NCBI GenBank assembly: GCA_023422115.1
Contig: JAEZSA010000139.1
Coordinates: 1-10,656, forward strand
DNA length: 10,656 bases
DNA from: Bacillota bacterium
Lineage (GTDB): Bacteria > Bacillota_I > Bacilli_A > ML615J-28 > CAG-698
Direction: 5' to 3'
A program made the translations under genes and the position numbers. Position 1 is the stretch's first letter; each line of letters opens with the position of its first letter. The notes below the pieces were generated by a model. It ran no database searches. It saw nothing but the letters and a program-made list of their open reading frames with translations, and was not told the origin of the DNA. Shown piece by piece: positions 1 to 7,064 of the stretch.

Positions 1-842
1 ACTGCCTTATTAACTTCATAAGGAATTTCTGTAATAACAAGTTTAAACATGTTTTTTTCTTGAATAATCTCGGTTTTAGACTTTACTATAATTTTCCCTC
101 GACCCGATTTATAGGCATTTTTAATTCCTTCAATTCCTTGAACAATTCCACCAGTAGGAAAATCAGGACCTTTTACAATAGCCATAATTTCTTTTAAGCT
201 ACATTCAGGATGATTCATCCTATAAATGACCGCATTTATAACTTCATCAATGTTATGAGGGGGAATATCTGTAGCATATCCAGCAGAAATACCAGTAGCA
301 CCATTTACTAAAATATTAGGGAATTTCGATGGTAATACGGTAGGTTCATATTCTTCATCATCAAAATTAGGGACAAAACCTACTGTTTTTTTATTAATAT
401 CCTGGATAATTGCTTCTGCGTATTTTGATAATCTAGCTTCTGTATAACGCATTGCTGCTGGTGAATCTCCATCAATACTTCCATTATTTCCATGCATGTC
501 AATTAACGGCAATCGCATTTTAAAATCTTGCGATAAACGTGCCATTGCTTCATAAACAGCAGTATCTCCATGAGGATGATATTTCCCGATAACATCTCCT
601 ACAATACGAGCTGATTTTTTATAGGGTTTATTACTAAAAAGTCCCAATTTATACATTGCAAATAGAATTCTTCGTTGCACAGGCTTTAAACCATCTCGAA
701 CATCTGGTAAAGCACGATCTTGAATAATGTATTTAGAGTAACGGGCAAAGCGTTCACCAACAATCACATCTAAATTTTCATTAAGAATTTTTTCTTCAAC
801 AAAATCATTGATTTTTTTAGTGATATTAGTCTTCTTGGCCAT
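1..842 (-). CDS. parC: DNA topoisomerase IV subunit A (ParC), N-terminal part, cut by window edge
   Basis: The visible 280 codons are the N-terminal third of the breakage-reunion subunit of topoisomerase IV, which with ParE decatenates daughter chromosomes. The ATG at 842 is preceded by GGAGG (852-856) with 9 nt spacing, and the start lies inside the end of parE (17 nt overlap), so translation is probably coupled. Visible hallmarks are [18 protein letters not shown] (about residues 43-60), the quinolone-determining helix [12 protein letters not shown] (about 89-100) and [10 protein letters not shown] (about 129-138), which holds the catalytic tyrosine. [16 protein letters not shown] follows at about 182-197. 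ParC is distinguished from GyrA mainly by the adjacent parE. The residue matching E. coli ParC Ser80 is Thr94 here, while the acidic Glu84 equivalent (Glu98) is kept. The C-terminal two thirds lies outside the window; there is no sign of a break. Confidence 0.95.
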   Translation of the reverse strand, partial: MAKKTNITKKINDFVEEKILNENLDVIVGERFARYSKYIIQDRALPDVRDGLKPVQRRILFAMYKLGLFSNKPYKKSARIVGDVIGKYHPHGDTAVYEAMARLSQDFKMRLPLIDMHGNNGSIDGDSPAAMRYTEARLSKYAEAIIQDINKKTVGFVPNFDDEEYEPTVLPSKFPNILVNGATGISAGYATDIPPHNIDEVINAVIYRMNHPECSLKEIMAIVKGPDFPTGGIVQGIEGIKNAYKSGRGKIIVKSKTEIIQEKNMFKLVITEIPYEVNKA

Positions 843-2787
843 TTGCTTCTACCTCCACATTCTCTAGGGTAAAATTATCAACATATTCAAAAGAAACATT
901 TTTCTCAATCCATTCTCGTCTTGGTTCAACATCATCACCCATCAACACACTAATTCTTCCATCTACATCACTAAAATCTTCAATATTGACACGAATTAAA
1001 GTTCTTGTTTCTGGATTCATTGTTGTTTCCCATAGTTGATCTTTATTCATTTCACCTAAACCTTTAAAACGTTGGATATTAATATTCTTATAATTACCTG
1101 CTTTTACTTTTAATTCTTCATCAGTCCAAGCGTACTCAACAATATTTTTTCCTGATATTTTATATAGTGGAGGTAACGCAATATAAATATAACCTGCATT
1201 AATCAATTCTGACATATAGCGAAAAAAGAAAGTTAGTAATAAAACTTGAATATGAGCACCATCAGTATCCGCGTCGGTCATGATAATAATTTTCTTAAAA
1301 TTCGATTTTGCAATATTAAATTCGCGACCAAAACCTGCTCCGATTGCATGAATCATCGACATAATTTCTTCGTTCTTTAATAATTCGCTGGTTTTTGTTT
1401 TTTCTGCGTTAATAACTTTTCCTCGCAAAGGAAGGATTGCTTGATAACGACTATCGCGTCCTTGTTTAGCACTTCCACCAGCTGAATCTCCCTCAACAAT
1501 AAATAGTTCATTGATCTCAGGATTTTTTTCTATAACTGGACAAAGTTTTCCAATCATATTGATTGGCTTACCGATTTTTTCCTTAATCATCCGAACAGAA
1601 TCGCGTGCTTTTCGCGCTTCTTCTCGTGCTTTAAAAGCACGAAGAGCATTGTTAATTAAGGTGTTTGCAATTTCTCCTTTTTCCGACAAGTAAAATTTTA
1701 ATTGCTCTCCAACCACTTGTTCTACGGCTGTTTTTGCATCAGCAGTCCCCAATTTATTTTTAGTTTGACCTTCAAATTGTAATAAATCTTCGGGAATACG
1801 AATTGATAATACTGCTGTTAATCCTTCACGAATATCAATTCCATCCAAATTCAAATCTTTTTCTTTTAATAATCCTTTCATACGAGCATAGTCATTGAAT
1901 GCTTTAGTAAGCGCAATTTTAAATCCTGTTTCGTGGGTTCCTCCATCACGAGTACGAATATTATTTACAAACGAGAGAATATTTTCAGAATAAGTTTTGG
2001 TTGTATATTGAATCGCAGCCTCTACTTGAATCTTACCATAAGTACCAATCAAATAAGCAGGATCATGAATTTTTTCTTTATCCTCGTTTAAATTATTGAC
2101 GTACTCTACAATACCATCATCAAATTTAAAAAGTTCATGAGCATTGGTTCGCTCATCATATAATTCCGCTTTTAATCCTTTAATTAAGAAAGCAGCCTCT
2201 TTTAATCGCTGAGCACATAGTTTATAATCAATTAAGGTTGTTGAAAAGATGGATGAATCTGGTTTGAAGACAACGGTTGTTCCTTTTTTCTTTGAAGAAT
2301 CAGAAACAATTTTTGGTTTACGAATGACTCTTCCACCATCTTCATAGCGTTGAAAGTATTGTTTTCCATCACGATTAATGGTTACTTCAATCCATTCACT
2401 TAGTGCATTTACAACACTCGCTCCTACTCCATGAAGACCACCAGAAACTTTATAAGCACCAGTAGAATCAAACTTTCCACCGGCATGAAGCGTTCCAAAA
2501 ACAACTTGAGGAGTCGGTACCCCTTCTTTGTGAACATCAATAGGAATTCCACGACCATTGTCTTGAACTTCAATAATATTTCCTTTATGAATGATAACTT
2601 TAACGTGGTTAGCAAAACCACCCAAGACTTCATCAATACCATTATCAATGATTTCCCAAATCAAGTGATGTAGTCCTCTTGAATCAGTAGAACCAACATA
2701 CATACCAGGACGTTTTCTAACAGCTTCTAATCCTTTTAAAACCTGAATCTTCTCGCCTGTGTAATCATTGCTTTTCATTTTCGCCAT
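826..2787 (-). CDS. parE: DNA topoisomerase IV subunit B (ParE)
   Basis: This is the ATPase subunit of topoisomerase IV. Residue numbers here count from the upstream ATG at 2796. The GHKL ATPase motifs are EIIDNGIDE (48-56), GRGIP (81-85) and [11 protein letters not shown] (119-129), with the transducer lysine loop QTKNKLG at 344-350. The TOPRIM motifs are EGDSAGGSA (435-443), PLRGKVIN (456-463) and DADTDGAH (508-515), followed by [10 protein letters not shown] (575-584). The length of about 650 aa is normal. ParE rather than GyrB is favoured by [17 protein letters not shown] and IHAIGAGFG, and by the overlapping parC. I place the start at ATG 2787, because AGAAGGA (2797-2803) is 9 nt upstream of it but directly abuts the ATG at 2796, which would add three residues. 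Transcription probably starts from the promoter at 2819-2847, giving a parE-parC operon. Confidence 0.96.
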   Translation of the reverse strand: MAKMKSNDYTGEKIQVLKGLEAVRKRPGMYVGSTDSRGLHHLIWEIIDNGIDEVLGGFANHVKVIIHKGNIIEVQDNGRGIPIDVHKEGVPTPQVVFGTLHAGGKFDSTGAYKVSGGLHGVGASVVNALSEWIEVTINRDGKQYFQRYEDGGRVIRKPKIVSDSSKKKGTTVVFKPDSSIFSTTLIDYKLCAQRLKEAAFLIKGLKAELYDERTNAHELFKFDDGIVEYVNNLNEDKEKIHDPAYLIGTYGKIQVEAAIQYTTKTYSENILSFVNNIRTRDGGTHETGFKIALTKAFNDYARMKGLLKEKDLNLDGIDIREGLTAVLSIRIPEDLLQFEGQTKNKLGTADAKTAVEQVVGEQLKFYLSEKGEIANTLINNALRAFKAREEARKARDSVRMIKEKIGKPINMIGKLCPVIEKNPEINELFIVEGDSAGGSAKQGRDSRYQAILPLRGKVINAEKTKTSELLKNEEIMSMIHAIGAGFGREFNIAKSNFKKIIIMTDADTDGAHIQVLLLTFFFRYMSELINAGYIYIALPPLYKISGKNIVEYAWTDEELKVKAGNYKNINIQRFKGLGEMNKDQLWETTMNPETRTLIRVNIEDFSDVDGRISVLMGDDVEPRREWIEKNVSFEYVDNFTLENVEVEANGQED

Positions 2788-2796
2788 ATTCTTCAT

Positions 2797-2803
2797 TCCT
2801 TCT
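2797..2803 (-). promoter_or_regulatory. Ribosome binding site that decides the parE start
   Basis: AGAAGGA on the minus strand ends immediately before the ATG at 2796 but lies 9 nt before the ATG at 2787. The spacing favours 2787 as the initiation codon. Confidence 0.65.
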
Positions 2804-2818
2804 TTTTTATCTATCTAT

Positions 2819-2847
2819 ATTATAGCATATATTTATTGAAATGTAAA
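2819..2847 (-). promoter_or_regulatory. Promoter for parE-parC
   Basis: On the minus strand, TTTACA (2842-2847) is followed by a 17-nt spacer and TATAAT (2819-2824). A TGC directly upstream of the -10 makes it an extended -10. Predicted transcription starts near 2812, giving a 5' leader of about 25 nt before the preferred parE start. Confidence 0.8.
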
Positions 2848-2899
2848 ACAATATTATACGATATTATATATACTCATTTATAATATTTGATTATATTTA

Positions 2900-2923
2900 A
2901 CCTCTTTCGAAGGGTGTTTTTTT
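2900..2923 (+). terminator. Orphan intrinsic-terminator-like hairpin in the parE/plsY divergent region
   Basis: Read on the plus strand, ACC plus CTT pair with AAGGGT around a TCG loop, with one bulged T (2900-2915). A run of seven T follows (2917-2923). No gene on the plus strand lies upstream of it, since parE is divergent, so its substrate is unknown. It could stop antisense or spurious transcription before the plsY promoter. The stem is only 6 bp. Confidence 0.4.
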
Positions 2924-2973
2924 GTATTTCGGTGAGCATATTTAAAAATGGTCTATCTTGTCTTTATAAAATA

Positions 2974-3002
2974 TTGTAATTATTATAATTTTATGTTATA
3001 CT
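2974..3002 (+). promoter_or_regulatory. Promoter for plsY
   Basis: TTGTAA (2974-2979), a 17-nt spacer and TATACT (2997-3002), with TGT just before the -10 (extended -10). Predicted transcription starts near 3009, leaving a leader of about 17 nt that contains GGAG at 3015-3018. Confidence 0.7.
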
Positions 3003-3025
3003 ATTAAACAATATGGAGAAATAAT

Positions 3026-3673
3026 ATGATTATAAAATATGGTTTATTACTTGTTGCCTATCTTTTAGGATCAATTCCATTTGGTTTTGTTATTGGTAAA
3101 CTAAAAGGAGTTGATATTCGAGAGCATGGAAGCAAGAATATTGGTACCACAAATACAGGGCGAGTCTTAGGAAACAAATATGCAGTGATGACTTATCTTC
3201 TCGATTCTTTCAAAGGATTTATTATTGTCTTCTTGTTTCGATTTGAAATAATACCGAGTGAATATTGCTTTTTGTCTCCTATGATTTATGGATTATGTGC
3301 TATTCTTGGTCATACTTTTTCTATTTACCTAGGCTTCAAGGGAGGAAAAGCAGTTGCTACTAGTGGTGGTGTAATACTTGGTTATTGCCCATGGCTTTTA
3401 GTAATTGGATTGATTATCTTCTTCTTTGTCACCTATTTATCTAGTTACGTCTCATTAGGTTCCTTGGTTTCAGCTTCTGTGATTACGATTTTCGTAATCA
3501 TCCTTACAATTATAGGTCAAGATCCAATTTTTCTAAAGAACATTGACATCAGTTTTGCCATTGTTTCACTCATTGCTCTGCTTGTTATTTATTTACGCCA
3601 TGTTAGCAATATTAAGCGTTTATATCATCATGAAGAATCCAAGATTAAGTGGGGGAAAAAATTCACCAAATAA
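3026..3673 (+). CDS. plsY: Glycerol-3-phosphate acyltransferase PlsY (acyl-phosphate dependent)
   Basis: PlsY is an integral membrane enzyme that transfers an acyl group from acyl-phosphate to the sn-1 position of glycerol-3-phosphate. This is the first committed step of phospholipid synthesis in most Bacillota, working with PlsX and PlsC. The three family motifs are present: GSIPFGFVIGK (15-25), GSKNIGTTNTGR (35-46) and GHTFSIYLGFKGGKAVA (95-111). Several hydrophobic segments, roughly 4-24, 52-72, 82-102, 120-140, 143-165 and 175-192, fit the polytopic fold. The length of 215 aa is typical. GGAG lies 7 nt before the ATG. The gene is alone on the plus strand with its own promoter and a strong terminator directly after the stop, although in many relatives plsY sits beside parE in the same divergent arrangement. 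Confidence 0.96.
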   Translation: MIIKYGLLLVAYLLGSIPFGFVIGKLKGVDIREHGSKNIGTTNTGRVLGNKYAVMTYLLDSFKGFIIVFLFRFEIIPSEYCFLSPMIYGLCAILGHTFSIYLGFKGGKAVATSGGVILGYCPWLLVIGLIIFFFVTYLSSYVSLGSLVSASVITIFVIILTIIGQDPIFLKNIDISFAIVSLIALLVIYLRHVSNIKRLYHHEESKIKWGKKFTK

Positions 3674-3707
3674 AAAAGTATGCCTGTGAAGGCATACTTT
3701 TATTATT
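3674..3707. terminator. Bidirectional intrinsic terminator between plsY and the yneF-like gene
   Basis: AAAAGTATGCC (3674-3684) pairs perfectly with GGCATACTTTT (3691-3701), 11 bp with a 6-nt loop. It begins on the base after the plsY stop codon. U-rich tracts follow on both strands, and the minus-strand tract reads TTTTTTA. It serves two convergent genes. Confidence 0.9.
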
Positions 3708-3714
3708 CATTTCC

Positions 3715-3945
3715 TTATTGGTTTTTTGCTTGATTCATCGAAGCCATAACTTGACGAACTTGCTTTTCTGATGGTGTTCTTCCCATTTGTTGGAACATAA
3801 CACGAATCATTTTTTCATTAACAGGAGGGTTTTTTTCAAGATATTTAGTCATTATTTTCCTAGATACAAAAAAGCCTATTACTGCTCCCACAACTAAAAT
3901 ACCAAAAAATATCAAACACCAAGCCCAAATTTGTAGCTCCCACAT
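3715..3945 (-). CDS. UPF0154 family small membrane protein (YneF-like)
   Basis: This 76-residue protein has one N-terminal membrane helix (about residues 6-28, rich in Ile, Val, Gly and Phe), followed by the family signature SRKIMTKYLEKNPPVNEKMI (28-47) and MFQQMGRTPSEKQ (50-62). This closely matches the B. subtilis YneF/UPF0154 family in length and order of motifs. The function of the family is not established; the topology suggests a short membrane anchor with a cytoplasmic C-terminal helical tail. AAGGAG (3955-3960) lies 9 nt upstream of the ATG. The gene appears monocistronic, with a possible promoter at 3975-4003 and the shared terminator at 3674-3707. Confidence 0.88.
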   Translation of the reverse strand: MWELQIWAWCLIFFGILVVGAVIGFFVSRKIMTKYLEKNPPVNEKMIRVMFQQMGRTPSEKQVRQVMASMNQAKNQ

Positions 3946-3974
3946 ATTAATTCACTCCTTTTTTAATATAAGTT

Positions 3975-4003
3975 ATTTTACTATAAATCCCAAGAAAATG
4001 CAA
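3975..4003 (-). promoter_or_regulatory. Possible promoter for the yneF-like gene
   Basis: On the minus strand, TTGCAT (3998-4003), a 17-nt spacer and TAAAAT (3975-3980). The spacing is ideal, but the -35 matches consensus only in TTG, and the region is so AT-rich that other -10 choices exist. Confidence 0.45.
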
Positions 4004-4063
4004 GTATAAGTATTATTATAAATAAACAGTATTCGTTTTCATTGTTATTATTATAAAAATATC

Positions 4064-4092
4064 TTTACCATTATTACATTTTGTAGTATAAT
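4064..4092 (+). promoter_or_regulatory. Promoter for the ferredoxin gene
   Basis: TTTACC (4064-4069), a 17-nt spacer and a perfect TATAAT (4087-4092). Predicted transcription starts near 4099, about 20 nt before the ATG, with a strong AAAGGAGG (4105-4112) in the leader. Confidence 0.75.
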
Positions 4093-4119
4093 ATATGTGA
4101 ATTCAAAGGAGGACTTTTT

Positions 4120-4287
4120 ATGCCAAGATTTATTACAGATTCATGCATCGCTTGTGGTACATGTGCATCTGAATGCCCAGTTGATTGCATTAAGGAAGGC
4201 GATATTTATGTTATCGATCCTGAAGCATGTATCGATTGTGGATCATGTCAAGAAGTATGCCCAGTAGAAGCTATTATTGAAAAATAA
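4120..4287 (+). CDS. 2[4Fe-4S] bacterial-type ferredoxin
   Basis: This 55-residue protein carries two ferredoxin motifs, CxxCxxCxxxCP at Cys9, 12, 15 and 19, and again at Cys37, 40, 43 and 47. In clostridial-type ferredoxins each cluster takes three cysteines from one motif and the last from the other. It would act as a soluble low-potential electron carrier in the cytoplasm, for example with pyruvate:ferredoxin oxidoreductase or hydrogenase; no partner enzyme is in the window. A ninth cysteine, Cys23, follows the first motif in CPVDCI, where clostridial proteins more often have Ala. The ATG follows AAAGGAGG by 7 nt, the strongest ribosome site in the window. The gene is monocistronic, with its own promoter and terminator. 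Confidence 0.96.
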   Translation: MPRFITDSCIACGTCASECPVDCIKEGDIYVIDPEACIDCGSCQEVCPVEAIIEK

Positions 4288-4297
4288 AAACTAACAT

Positions 4298-4325
4298 AAA
4301 AAAGTAGCCTTAGCTACTTTTTTTT
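4298..4325. terminator. Bidirectional intrinsic terminator between ferredoxin and nif3
   Basis: AAAAAAGTAGC (4298-4308) and GCTACTTTTTT (4313-4323) pair perfectly around a CTTA loop, with U-tracts on both strands. The minus-strand stop codon of the nif3 gene (4324-4326) touches the hairpin, so it ends the glyS-to-nif3 operon as well as the ferredoxin transcript. Confidence 0.9.
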
Positions 4326-5115
4326 ATTTCAAACAGATGATTGGATCTGTTTCTATTTCTGAAACCATAATTTGCTTTTCTAAACCTAGATCTTTTTCAA
4401 GGTCTTTTTTTAATTGATAAAAAACAAACTTTTCAATGCCATGATTTACTTCAATGATATTTAATCCCAAGTATTTTGCATATTGAGCATTATTTAGTTT
4501 TACTTCTCCTGTTATCAATACTTGACAGCCATTGGCACACGCTCGTTCAATATCATTTTGGTGAGCACCGCTTCCCCCAATAATACCTATTTTAGTGATT
4601 TTCTTCTTTAAATCTCCGATTACTTTTACACCTGTTAAATGAAAAGTCGCTTTAACAAATTGTGCTAAATCATAAAGGCTAATTTCACGAATAGTACCAA
4701 AACGCAAATAGTTTTGTTTCCCAATAACTTGATTATCAATTTTAATATTTTCGATTGCAAGTAAATTAGCAAGAACATCATTTACGCCACCCAAACCAAC
4801 ATCTAAATTTGTGTGCATAGCATAGACTGAAATTTCATGTTGCAATAATAATTTTAATACTTCTCCTTGTTCCGTATTCAATAATATCTTATGAAGTGGT
4901 TCAAAGAAAAAAGGATGGTGGCAAATAATCAAATTAGCTTTATTTTCTATTGCTTCCTTTGCAACATCAATGGATAAGTCTAGTGATAATAAAATCTTGT
5001 TGATGATAAAATCATCACACCCAATTATCAAACCAATCTTCGATTGATCAAAATCTTCAGCATGTTCAAGGGGAAATCTTCTTTCAAGATAAGCGATTAC
5101 TTCTTTTGCGAGCAT
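4324..5115 (-). CDS. Nif3/DUF34-like dinuclear metal-centre protein (YqfO family, short form)
   Basis: A member of the Nif3-like (GTP cyclohydrolase 1 type 2 homologue) family, whose cellular role remains uncertain. Metal-site candidates are His66-His67 in ICHHPFF, Asp105 in HTNLD, and His225 with Glu228 in VNHGIEK; family members more often read D-x-G-H in place of the Val-Asn-His context. Also present are IGGSGA (179-184) and TGEVKLNNAQ (202-211), matching the usual TGDIKYHDA-like segment. At 263 aa this is the short form, lacking the roughly 100-residue PII/CutA-like insert of B. subtilis YqfO. It overlaps the end of trmK by 19 nt, a pairing conserved in many Bacillota. GGAGG (5130-5134) lies 14 nt before the ATG, longer than usual, with no in-frame alternative start nearer, so coupling to trmK may help initiation. 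Confidence 0.92.
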   Translation of the reverse strand: MLAKEVIAYLERRFPLEHAEDFDQSKIGLIIGCDDFIINKILLSLDLSIDVAKEAIENKANLIICHHPFFFEPLHKILLNTEQGEVLKLLLQHEISVYAMHTNLDVGLGGVNDVLANLLAIENIKIDNQVIGKQNYLRFGTIREISLYDLAQFVKATFHLTGVKVIGDLKKKITKIGIIGGSGAHQNDIERACANGCQVLITGEVKLNNAQYAKYLGLNIIEVNHGIEKFVFYQLKKDLEKDLGLEKQIMVSEIETDPIICLK

Positions 5116-5747
5116 ATAATTTCGTCTAACCTCCTTATTTTTTCTTCTATTGACACAACTTTCATTTCAATTAGTGACAATTTATTACGTTCTTGTTTTA
5201 ATTTTTCGATTAAAATAGGGCTTCTTTTTTTCAATAGGATAGGACCAAACTTTAATTCATTTTCAGTATATTTTTGCTTTTCACTAGAAAATTCACAAAT
5301 TACAATTTCATAGTATTTTTCATCCTCATAAACAATATCTTCATCAATGATTTTATAGTTATTCATCATGAGATACTCTCGTAAATTATGTACATTTCGA
5401 TTTGCTTGGAGAACAAAGCGTTTAATAGTTCTGTTTTTATTATTATCCAATATTTTGATAATATTAAAACCACCCATTCCTGAAATAACTACTACTTCAA
5501 TATCTTCCCACAAATCTTCTAAGCCATTTCCAAGAGTAAAAACAACTTTACTTGATAATCCTTCCTGAGTAATATTCTTTAGAGCGCTTTTTAATGGTTG
5601 ACTTTTATTATCAATCGCTTGAGCAAATTCGATATGATGATTTTCAAAAGCTTCTAGGATTAAATATCCGTGGTCACAACCGACATCAGCAATTTTCTTA
5701 TATGGTGCAATATAATTTGCAATTGTCTTTAATCTTGTTGATGCCAT
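5097..5747 (-). CDS. trmK: tRNA (adenine(22)-N1)-methyltransferase TrmK
   Basis: A SAM-dependent Rossmann-fold methyltransferase of the TrmK (YqfN) family, which makes m1A at position 22 of tRNAs. SAM-binding motif I is DVGCDHGYL (21-29), with the acidic AIDN at 44-47 at the end of the next strand. The family motif SGMGG is at 89-93 and LQANRN at 113-118, where relatives usually have a LQP-type sequence. The C-terminal 60 residues (about 155-213) are rich in Lys and Glu with heptad-like spacing, matching the coiled-coil tail of the family. The length of 216 aa is typical. GGAG lies 7 nt before the ATG. It sits 47 nt behind sigA, beyond a hairpin, and overlaps nif3. Confidence 0.93.
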   Translation of the reverse strand: MASTRLKTIANYIAPYKKIADVGCDHGYLILEAFENHHIEFAQAIDNKSQPLKSALKNITQEGLSSKVVFTLGNGLEDLWEDIEVVVISGMGGFNIIKILDNNKNRTIKRFVLQANRNVHNLREYLMMNNYKIIDEDIVYEDEKYYEIVICEFSSEKQKYTENELKFGPILLKKRSPILIEKLKQERNKLSLIEMKVVSIEEKIRRLDEIICSQKK

Positions 5748-5764
5748 CTTTGCTCCTTTCTAAT

Positions 5765-5794
5765 AAATAAAGCAGATAGATGTCTATCTGCTAT
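5765..5794 (-). terminator. Hairpin after sigA with a weak U-tract (partial terminator or attenuator)
   Basis: On the minus strand, AGCAGATAG and CTATCTGCT (5771-5792) form a perfect stem of at least 9 bp around a 4-nt loop, 2 nt after the sigA stop. It is followed by TTTATTTATT, an interrupted U-tract. I see no clear promoter between it and trmK, so read-through is probably needed for trmK-nif3. Confidence 0.6.
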
Positions 5795-7060
5795 TTACTT
5801 AAACTGACTTAGTCTCTTTTGTCTGGTTGGATGACGAAGCCTTCTAATAGCCTTAGCTTCTATTTGTCTAATTCGTTCGCGTGTAACCCCGAATTCTTTT
5901 CCTACTTCTTCTAAAGTATGAGGTTTTCCATCGGTTAATCCAAAACGTAAACGTAATACTTTTTCTTCTCTTGGTGTCAATGTCTTTAATACGACATCTA
6001 TTTCTTCTTTATATTTTTCATTAATCGTATAATCTAGTGGATTTGGTAAATCACTATCATGAACGAAATCGCCTAGTGTTGAATCATCTTCTTCACCAAC
6101 TGGAGTCTCTAATGAAACGGGTTCTTGAGCAATCTTTTGAATTTGCTGAACTTTCTCCACGGTAATCTTCATCTCAGCTGCAATTTCTTCAGGAGTAGGT
6201 TCACGACGCAGATCTTGTGTTAGTTTTCTCTGTGTTCGTACTAATTTATTAATTGTTTCAACCATATGAACAGGGATTCTTATGGTTCTTGCTTGATCAG
6301 CAATGGCTCTTGTAATTGCTTGACGAATCCACCAAGTTGCATATGTAGAGAACTTGAATCCTTTTGTTGGGTCAAATTTCGTAACCGACTTCATCAACCC
6401 CATGTTTCCTTCTTGAATCAAATCTTGGAATTGCATTCCACGACCTAAATATCGTTTTGCGATTGATACAACCAATCGTAAATTGGACTCAATGATAATC
6501 GCCCTTGCATCTTCACCTTCGTCAATGCATAAATTCAATTTTTCTTTTTCATCTTCCGATACTTCTCTACGTCCATGATCAACCATTTCCATAATATCTT
6601 TTGCGATTAAGCCCTGTTGAACAATTCGGGATAATTCTAGTTCTCTTGTTGTATTTAATAGTGGTACTTGACCAATTTCTTTTAAGTACATTTTAACTGG
6701 ATCATCAGCCTGGCTATGAGTAACAATAGATGATACGATATCTTCAATATCTTTTGTTTTCAAATCGTTTTCAATTTCATTGGTAAATTCAGTAAATTCA
6801 GGATCTCCTTCTAACTCTCCAATGAAACCATCAAAGTCTTCAACAAACTTATCCGAATCAATATCAATATCATTCGATTCATATGCCTCTAAATCAGCAT
6901 CGCGAACGATATCGATATTTAGGCTTTCCAGTTCTTTTGTTACTTCATCAAATATTTCACTTTCTTCATCAACGATTGCAAGGATACTCTTTAAGGCTAC
7001 ATAGCCTTTTTTCTTTCCTTCTTCAACAATTTGTTCTAATTCCGGATTTTCATAATTCAT
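5795..7060 (-). CDS. sigA: RNA polymerase housekeeping sigma factor SigA (RpoD)
   Basis: A primary sigma-70 factor. Region 1.2 starts at [11 protein letters not shown] (120-130). Regions 2.1-2.4 run from [13 protein letters not shown] (192-204) through [13 protein letters not shown] (210-222) to [17 protein letters not shown] (237-253). Region 3 contains [12 protein letters not shown] (262-273), and region 4.2 is the helix-turn-helix [20 protein letters not shown] (382-401). GAGGAG lies 7 nt before the ATG, inside the last codons of dnaG, and the gap to the dnaG stop is 4 nt, so the two are probably translationally coupled. At 421 aa it is longer than B. subtilis SigA (371 aa). The extra length is in a very acidic N-terminus (about 31-110) and roughly 30 residues between regions 1.2 and 2.1 (about 150-185). 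This is the core of a dnaG-sigA macromolecular-synthesis operon. Confidence 0.97.
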   Translation of the reverse strand: MNYENPELEQIVEEGKKKGYVALKSILAIVDEESEIFDEVTKELESLNIDIVRDADLEAYESNDIDIDSDKFVEDFDGFIGELEGDPEFTEFTNEIENDLKTKDIEDIVSSIVTHSQADDPVKMYLKEIGQVPLLNTTRELELSRIVQQGLIAKDIMEMVDHGRREVSEDEKEKLNLCIDEGEDARAIIIESNLRLVVSIAKRYLGRGMQFQDLIQEGNMGLMKSVTKFDPTKGFKFSTYATWWIRQAITRAIADQARTIRIPVHMVETINKLVRTQRKLTQDLRREPTPEEIAAEMKITVEKVQQIQKIAQEPVSLETPVGEEDDSTLGDFVHDSDLPNPLDYTINEKYKEEIDVVLKTLTPREEKVLRLRFGLTDGKPHTLEEVGKEFGVTRERIRQIEAKAIRRLRHPTRQKRLSQFK

Positions 7061-7064
7061 GATA

